Part shown: piece by piece, positions 61,471 to 64,000 of the stretch
Numbering within the stretch: position 1 is the stretch's first letter
Layout: each line of letters opens with the position of its first letter
Notes under the pieces: generated by a model
The model's input: the letters and a program-made list of their open reading frames with translations, nothing else
Databases searched by the model: none
What the model was told of the DNA's origin: nothing
Translations under genes and position numbers: made by a program
DNA from: Burkholderia sp. Ax-1719
Lineage (GTDB): Bacteria; Pseudomonadota; Gammaproteobacteria; Burkholderiales; Burkholderiaceae
DNA length: 64,000 nt
Assembly (NCBI RefSeq): GCF_011753055.1
Contig: NZ_VWWJ01000022.1
Location: 81,017-145,016, forward strand
Direction: 5' to 3'

Positions 61471-62478
61471 ATGCTTGATACGCTGCTTTCGCAGGCCGAC
61501 AACCTTGTGTCGTGGCTGCAAACCCTCCTCTACGTGGACGTGGTGCAGCCGATCTTCTACAAGGTCGGTCTGATGGGTTACGACGAGGACACTTACGACG
61601 CGCTCTATTGGGTGATCGTGGGCGCACTCGAAATCCTGCTGACTTACGTGCTGCTGCGCCCGCTCGAAGCGCTGCGTCCGCTAGAGGCGTGGAGCGATCG
61701 CAAGGCGCTGCGCGCGGACGTCTGGTACACGTGGATCGCCAAGCTCGGCATTCTGAATATCGCGTTTTTCTTCTTGTTCACGCCGCTGTTCAATCACTGG
61801 CAGAGCTTGATGGCGATCTACGATATTCCGAACATCGACATGGATAGCCTGTGGCCCGGCGTGACGGACAAGCCGTACGTGTCGTTCGTGATCTATCTGG
61901 TCGTGCTGGATTTCGCGGGGTACTGGTATCACCGCTGGCAGCATCGCTTTGGCGTGTGGTGGGAATTGCACGCGGTGCATCACAGCCAGCAGCAGATGTC
62001 GCTGTGGTGCGACGACCGTAACCACTTCCTCGACGATATCGTGCAGGCGGCGTTCTTCGCGGCGATTTCGCTGTTTATTGGCGTGCCGCCTTCGCAGTTC
62101 GTCGTGTTGATCGCGGTGAGCAACTTCCTGCAGGCGGTGCAGCACGTCAACGCGCGGCTGGTCTATGGTCGCGTGCTGGAGCGCATTCTGGTGAGCCCGG
62201 CATTCCATCGCCGCCATCACGCGATTGGCTACGGCCACGAAGGCACGCGTTATGGCTGCAACTTCGGCGTGCTGTTTCCGTGGTGGGACATGATGTTCCG
62301 CACGGCGTCGTGGAACCCGGAGCTCGAACCGACCGGCATCCGCGAGCAACTGCCCGCGCCGGAAGGCCGGGGCGTGAACTATGGCGAGGGCCTGATCGCC
62401 CAGCAATGGCTCGCGTTCGTGCGTATCGCGCGACGGCTGGCGGGCAAGGGCTATCCGCTGGGCGGATCGGCTAACTGA
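61471..62478 (+). CDS. Sterol desaturase / fatty acid hydroxylase superfamily membrane enzyme
   Basis: A 335-residue di-iron membrane oxygenase. The histidine boxes are complete: HRWQH (about 153-157), HAVHHS (about 167-172) and HRRHHAIGYGHEG (about 246-258). Four or five membrane helices surround them. Family members hydroxylate or desaturate sterols, hopanoids, carotenoids or fatty acids. GGGAG precedes the ATG by about 6 bases. It is in one operon with the secreted beta-propeller protein. The substrate is unknown; bacteria of this group make hopanoids and ornithine lipids, which are candidates. Confidence 0.87.
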   Translation: MLDTLLSQADNLVSWLQTLLYVDVVQPIFYKVGLMGYDEDTYDALYWVIVGALEILLTYVLLRPLEALRPLEAWSDRKALRADVWYTWIAKLGILNIAFFFLFTPLFNHWQSLMAIYDIPNIDMDSLWPGVTDKPYVSFVIYLVVLDFAGYWYHRWQHRFGVWWELHAVHHSQQQMSLWCDDRNHFLDDIVQAAFFAAISLFIGVPPSQFVVLIAVSNFLQAVQHVNARLVYGRVLERILVSPAFHRRHHAIGYGHEGTRYGCNFGVLFPWWDMMFRTASWNPELEPTGIREQLPAPEGRGVNYGEGLIAQQWLAFVRIARRLAGKGYPLGGSAN

Positions 62479-62498
62479 TCCGGCTTGTTCGGAGCAGC

Positions 62499-62527
62499 AA
62501 AAGAGGCGGCGCGATGCCGCCTCTTTT
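62499..62527 (+). terminator. Terminator after the hydroxylase gene
   Basis: A perfect 12-bp stem (AAAAGAGGCGGC 62499-62510 with GCCGCCTCTTTT 62516-62527), loop GCGAT, followed by CTTTTG. Confidence 0.92.
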
Positions 62528-62676
62528 CTTTTGTGCGGACGTTTTTCACGAGCGCCGCGAACGCGCGCCGATTCGAGACGTCGCCGCGAGTGCGATAATC
62601 GTCGTTTATTCCCGCTTCTTCCCCCATACACCGCGCGACTATCGCAGCGCCCGGGCGACCGCCTGAGGAGAACATC

Positions 62677-63804
62677 TTGAGCCGTATCGACAATCCGCAG
62701 CACGACCAGGAAGTCGGCGTCGCCGACGCGACCCAGGACACCACCCGTATCGACGATGTGCGGATCGGCGCGGTGCGTCCGCTCATCTCGCCCGCGCTGC
62801 TGCTCGACGAACTGCCGGTGCCGCAGGCCACGCAGACGCTGGTGGAAACGTCGCGCGCACAGATCGCCGACGTGCTGGCGCAGCGCGACGACCGTCTGGT
62901 GATCGTGGTCGGCCCGTGCTCGATCCACGACCACGATCAGGCGATTGAATACGCGAAGCTGCTCAAGGTGAAAGCCGATGCGCTCAAAGACGATCTGCTG
63001 ATCGTCATGCGCGTGTACTTCGAAAAACCGCGCACGACGGTGGGCTGGAAGGGCTATATCAACGATCCGCGCCTGGACGGCAGCTTCCGCATCAATGAAG
63101 GCCTGCGCGCAGCGCGCCAGCTGCTGCTGGAAATCGATGCGCTGGGCCTGCCCACCGGCACCGAATTCCTCGACCTGCTGAGCCCGCAATACATCGCCGA
63201 TCTGGTGGCGTGGGGCGCAATCGGCGCGCGCACGACCGAAAGCCAGAGCCATCGGCAACTGGCTTCGGGCCTGTCGTGCCCGATCGGCTTCAAGAACGGC
63301 ACGGACGGCGGCGTGCAGGTGGCGGCGGACGCCATCGTCGCGGCCAGCGCGAGCCACGCCTTCATGGGCATGACCAAGATGGGCATGGCCGCGATCTTCG
63401 AGACGCGCGGCAACCAGGATTGCCACGTGATCCTGCGCGGCGGCAAGAGCGGGCCGAACTACGACGCGGCATCGGTGGCGGCGTGCTGTGCGGCGCTGGC
63501 AAAGGCGGGGCTGCGCGAGGAAGTCATGATCGACTGCTCGCACGCGAACTCGAACAAGGCGCATCAGCGTCAGATCGAGGTGGCGCGCGATATCGGCGAA
63601 CAGTTGGCGGGCGGCGAAAAGCGCATTGTCGGCGTGATGATCGAGAGCCATCTGGACGAAGGGCGTCAGGACCTGAAGCCGGGCGTGCCGCTCAAGCGCG
63701 GCGTGTCGATCACCGATGCGTGCATCAGCTGGGCGCAGACGGAGCCGGTGCTCGACGGTCTGGCCGAAGCGGTGCGCGCGCGGCGCAAGACGCTAGCGGG
63801 CTGA
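62677..63804 (+). CDS. aroG: 3-Deoxy-7-phosphoheptulonate (DAHP) synthase, class I alpha
   Basis: A 375-residue enzyme joining phosphoenolpyruvate and erythrose-4-phosphate, first step of the shikimate pathway. Signature blocks are VVGPCSIHDHDQAIEYAKLL (about 73-92, metal-ligand Cys), MRVYFEKPRTTVGWKGYINDP (about 112-132), GARTTESQSHRQLASGLSCPIGFKNGTDG (about 185-213) and DCSHANSNK (about 288-296). The N-terminus with SPALLLDELP carries the feedback-site region. The TTG at 62677 is the start: GAGGAG lies 6 bases before it and no in-frame ATG lies near. A strong terminator follows. Which aromatic amino acid inhibits it cannot be told. Confidence 0.94.
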   Translation: MSRIDNPQHDQEVGVADATQDTTRIDDVRIGAVRPLISPALLLDELPVPQATQTLVETSRAQIADVLAQRDDRLVIVVGPCSIHDHDQAIEYAKLLKVKADALKDDLLIVMRVYFEKPRTTVGWKGYINDPRLDGSFRINEGLRAARQLLLEIDALGLPTGTEFLDLLSPQYIADLVAWGAIGARTTESQSHRQLASGLSCPIGFKNGTDGGVQVAADAIVAASASHAFMGMTKMGMAAIFETRGNQDCHVILRGGKSGPNYDAASVAACCAALAKAGLREEVMIDCSHANSNKAHQRQIEVARDIGEQLAGGEKRIVGVMIESHLDEGRQDLKPGVPLKRGVSITDACISWAQTEPVLDGLAEAVRARRKTLAG

Positions 63805-63846
63805 AATGACGCCCACGTGTCTCAAATAACTTTTTGCGCATAAAAC

Positions 63847-63883
63847 AACGCGCGGCGGACTGGAAAGTCCGCCGCGCGTTTTT
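63847..63883 (+). terminator. Terminator after aroG
   Basis: A perfect 15-bp stem (63847-63861 with 63866-63880, loop GGAA) running into TTTTT. It probably also serves the convergent partial gene at the right edge. Confidence 0.95.
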
Positions 63884-63900
63884 GCTTTCGAGGCTGTGTT

Positions 63901-64000
63901 TTAAGACTGCGCGGGACGAACTTGCGGAGCGACCGGCGTCTGGCTGCCTGGCGTTGCGGGCTCATCGCCCGCGCCGCGCACCTGCGACACCCACGCCACG
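63901..64000 (-). CDS. C-terminal end of an unidentified minus-strand gene
   Basis: The last 32 residues of a frame that continues beyond the right edge: ending TPVAPQVRPAQS and rich in Pro, Gln and Ala, as in a flexible tail. TAA at 63901-63903 sits just after the shared terminator, which supports a real gene end. Nothing can be said about function. Confidence 0.5.
   Translation of the reverse strand, partial: VAWVSQVRGAGDEPATPGSQTPVAPQVRPAQS

Noticed and set aside
61681..63651. 656-codon minus-strand frame across the hydroxylase and aroG
   Set aside because: It crosses a terminator and two well-identified genes; composition is that of a shadow.

Overview
The window reads as a chromosomal segment of a GC-rich betaproteobacterium of Burkholderia sensu lato (Paraburkholderia, Caballeronia or a close relative). 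The evidence is uniformly GC-rich codon use, a cepacian-type exopolysaccharide block (BceQ/BceR/BceS/BceT-like) at the left end, and gene families typical of the group: paired S53/S10 peptidases, a Tat-exported phosphocholine phospholipase C, and DUF3313 lipoproteins. I see no insertion sequences, phage genes, tRNA or rRNA genes, or CRISPR arrays. The window looks like core and soft-core chromosome, not a mobile island.

Layout. 1-5.7 kb: end of an exopolysaccharide cluster (flippase tail, fused double glycosyltransferase, membrane O-acyltransferase, GalU/BceT). 5.8-15.8 kb: purine-type uptake protein plus nucleoside deaminase, acid-peptidase pair, nucleoside deoxyribosyltransferase, ACS-type MFS permease, polar amino acid binding protein, FAD reductase. 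16-20.2 kb: an orphan autotransporter O-heptosyltransferase directly before ugpAEC, with no ugpB. 20.4-30.1 kb: recC-recB-recD, start/stop overlapped. 30.2-37.5 kb: stress and efflux block: Ohr with a TetR regulator and three matching operator-like palindromes, a LysE-type exporter, and a CerR-like TetR next to an EmrA/EmrB/OprM-type tripartite pump. 37.7-45.3 kb: KDG permease, cytochrome b561 with catalase-related peroxidase, GFA protein, aldehyde dehydrogenase, phospholipase C with a leading lipoprotein. 45.5-51.4 kb: small and poorly known genes, an MCE-domain protein preceded by two micro-genes, DUF3313 lipoprotein with TetR, a FucU/RbsD-like mutarotase, and a compact candidate small RNA. 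51.4-64 kb: TPR-glycosyltransferase, aldo/keto reductase, zinc alcohol dehydrogenase with a MarR regulator, Zwf, MntH, a YncE-type beta-propeller, a sterol-desaturase-family hydroxylase, and DAHP synthase.

How the parts work together. GalU supplies UDP-glucose to the exopolysaccharide genes beside it. RecBCD is a complete recombination and repair operon. Several local regulators can be matched to operators by sequence alone: the TetR near Ohr, the CerR-like TetR before the efflux pump, and the MarR with a 14-bp perfect palindrome. The least explained items are (i) a ~60-nt candidate sRNA with two tandem anti-Shine-Dalgarno motifs behind a near-consensus promoter, (ii) the TetR/Ohr operator set, (iii) the micro-gene/MCE operon, and (iv) the heptosyltransferase without a neighbouring autotransporter. 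All functions are inferred from sequence reading; no database search was run.
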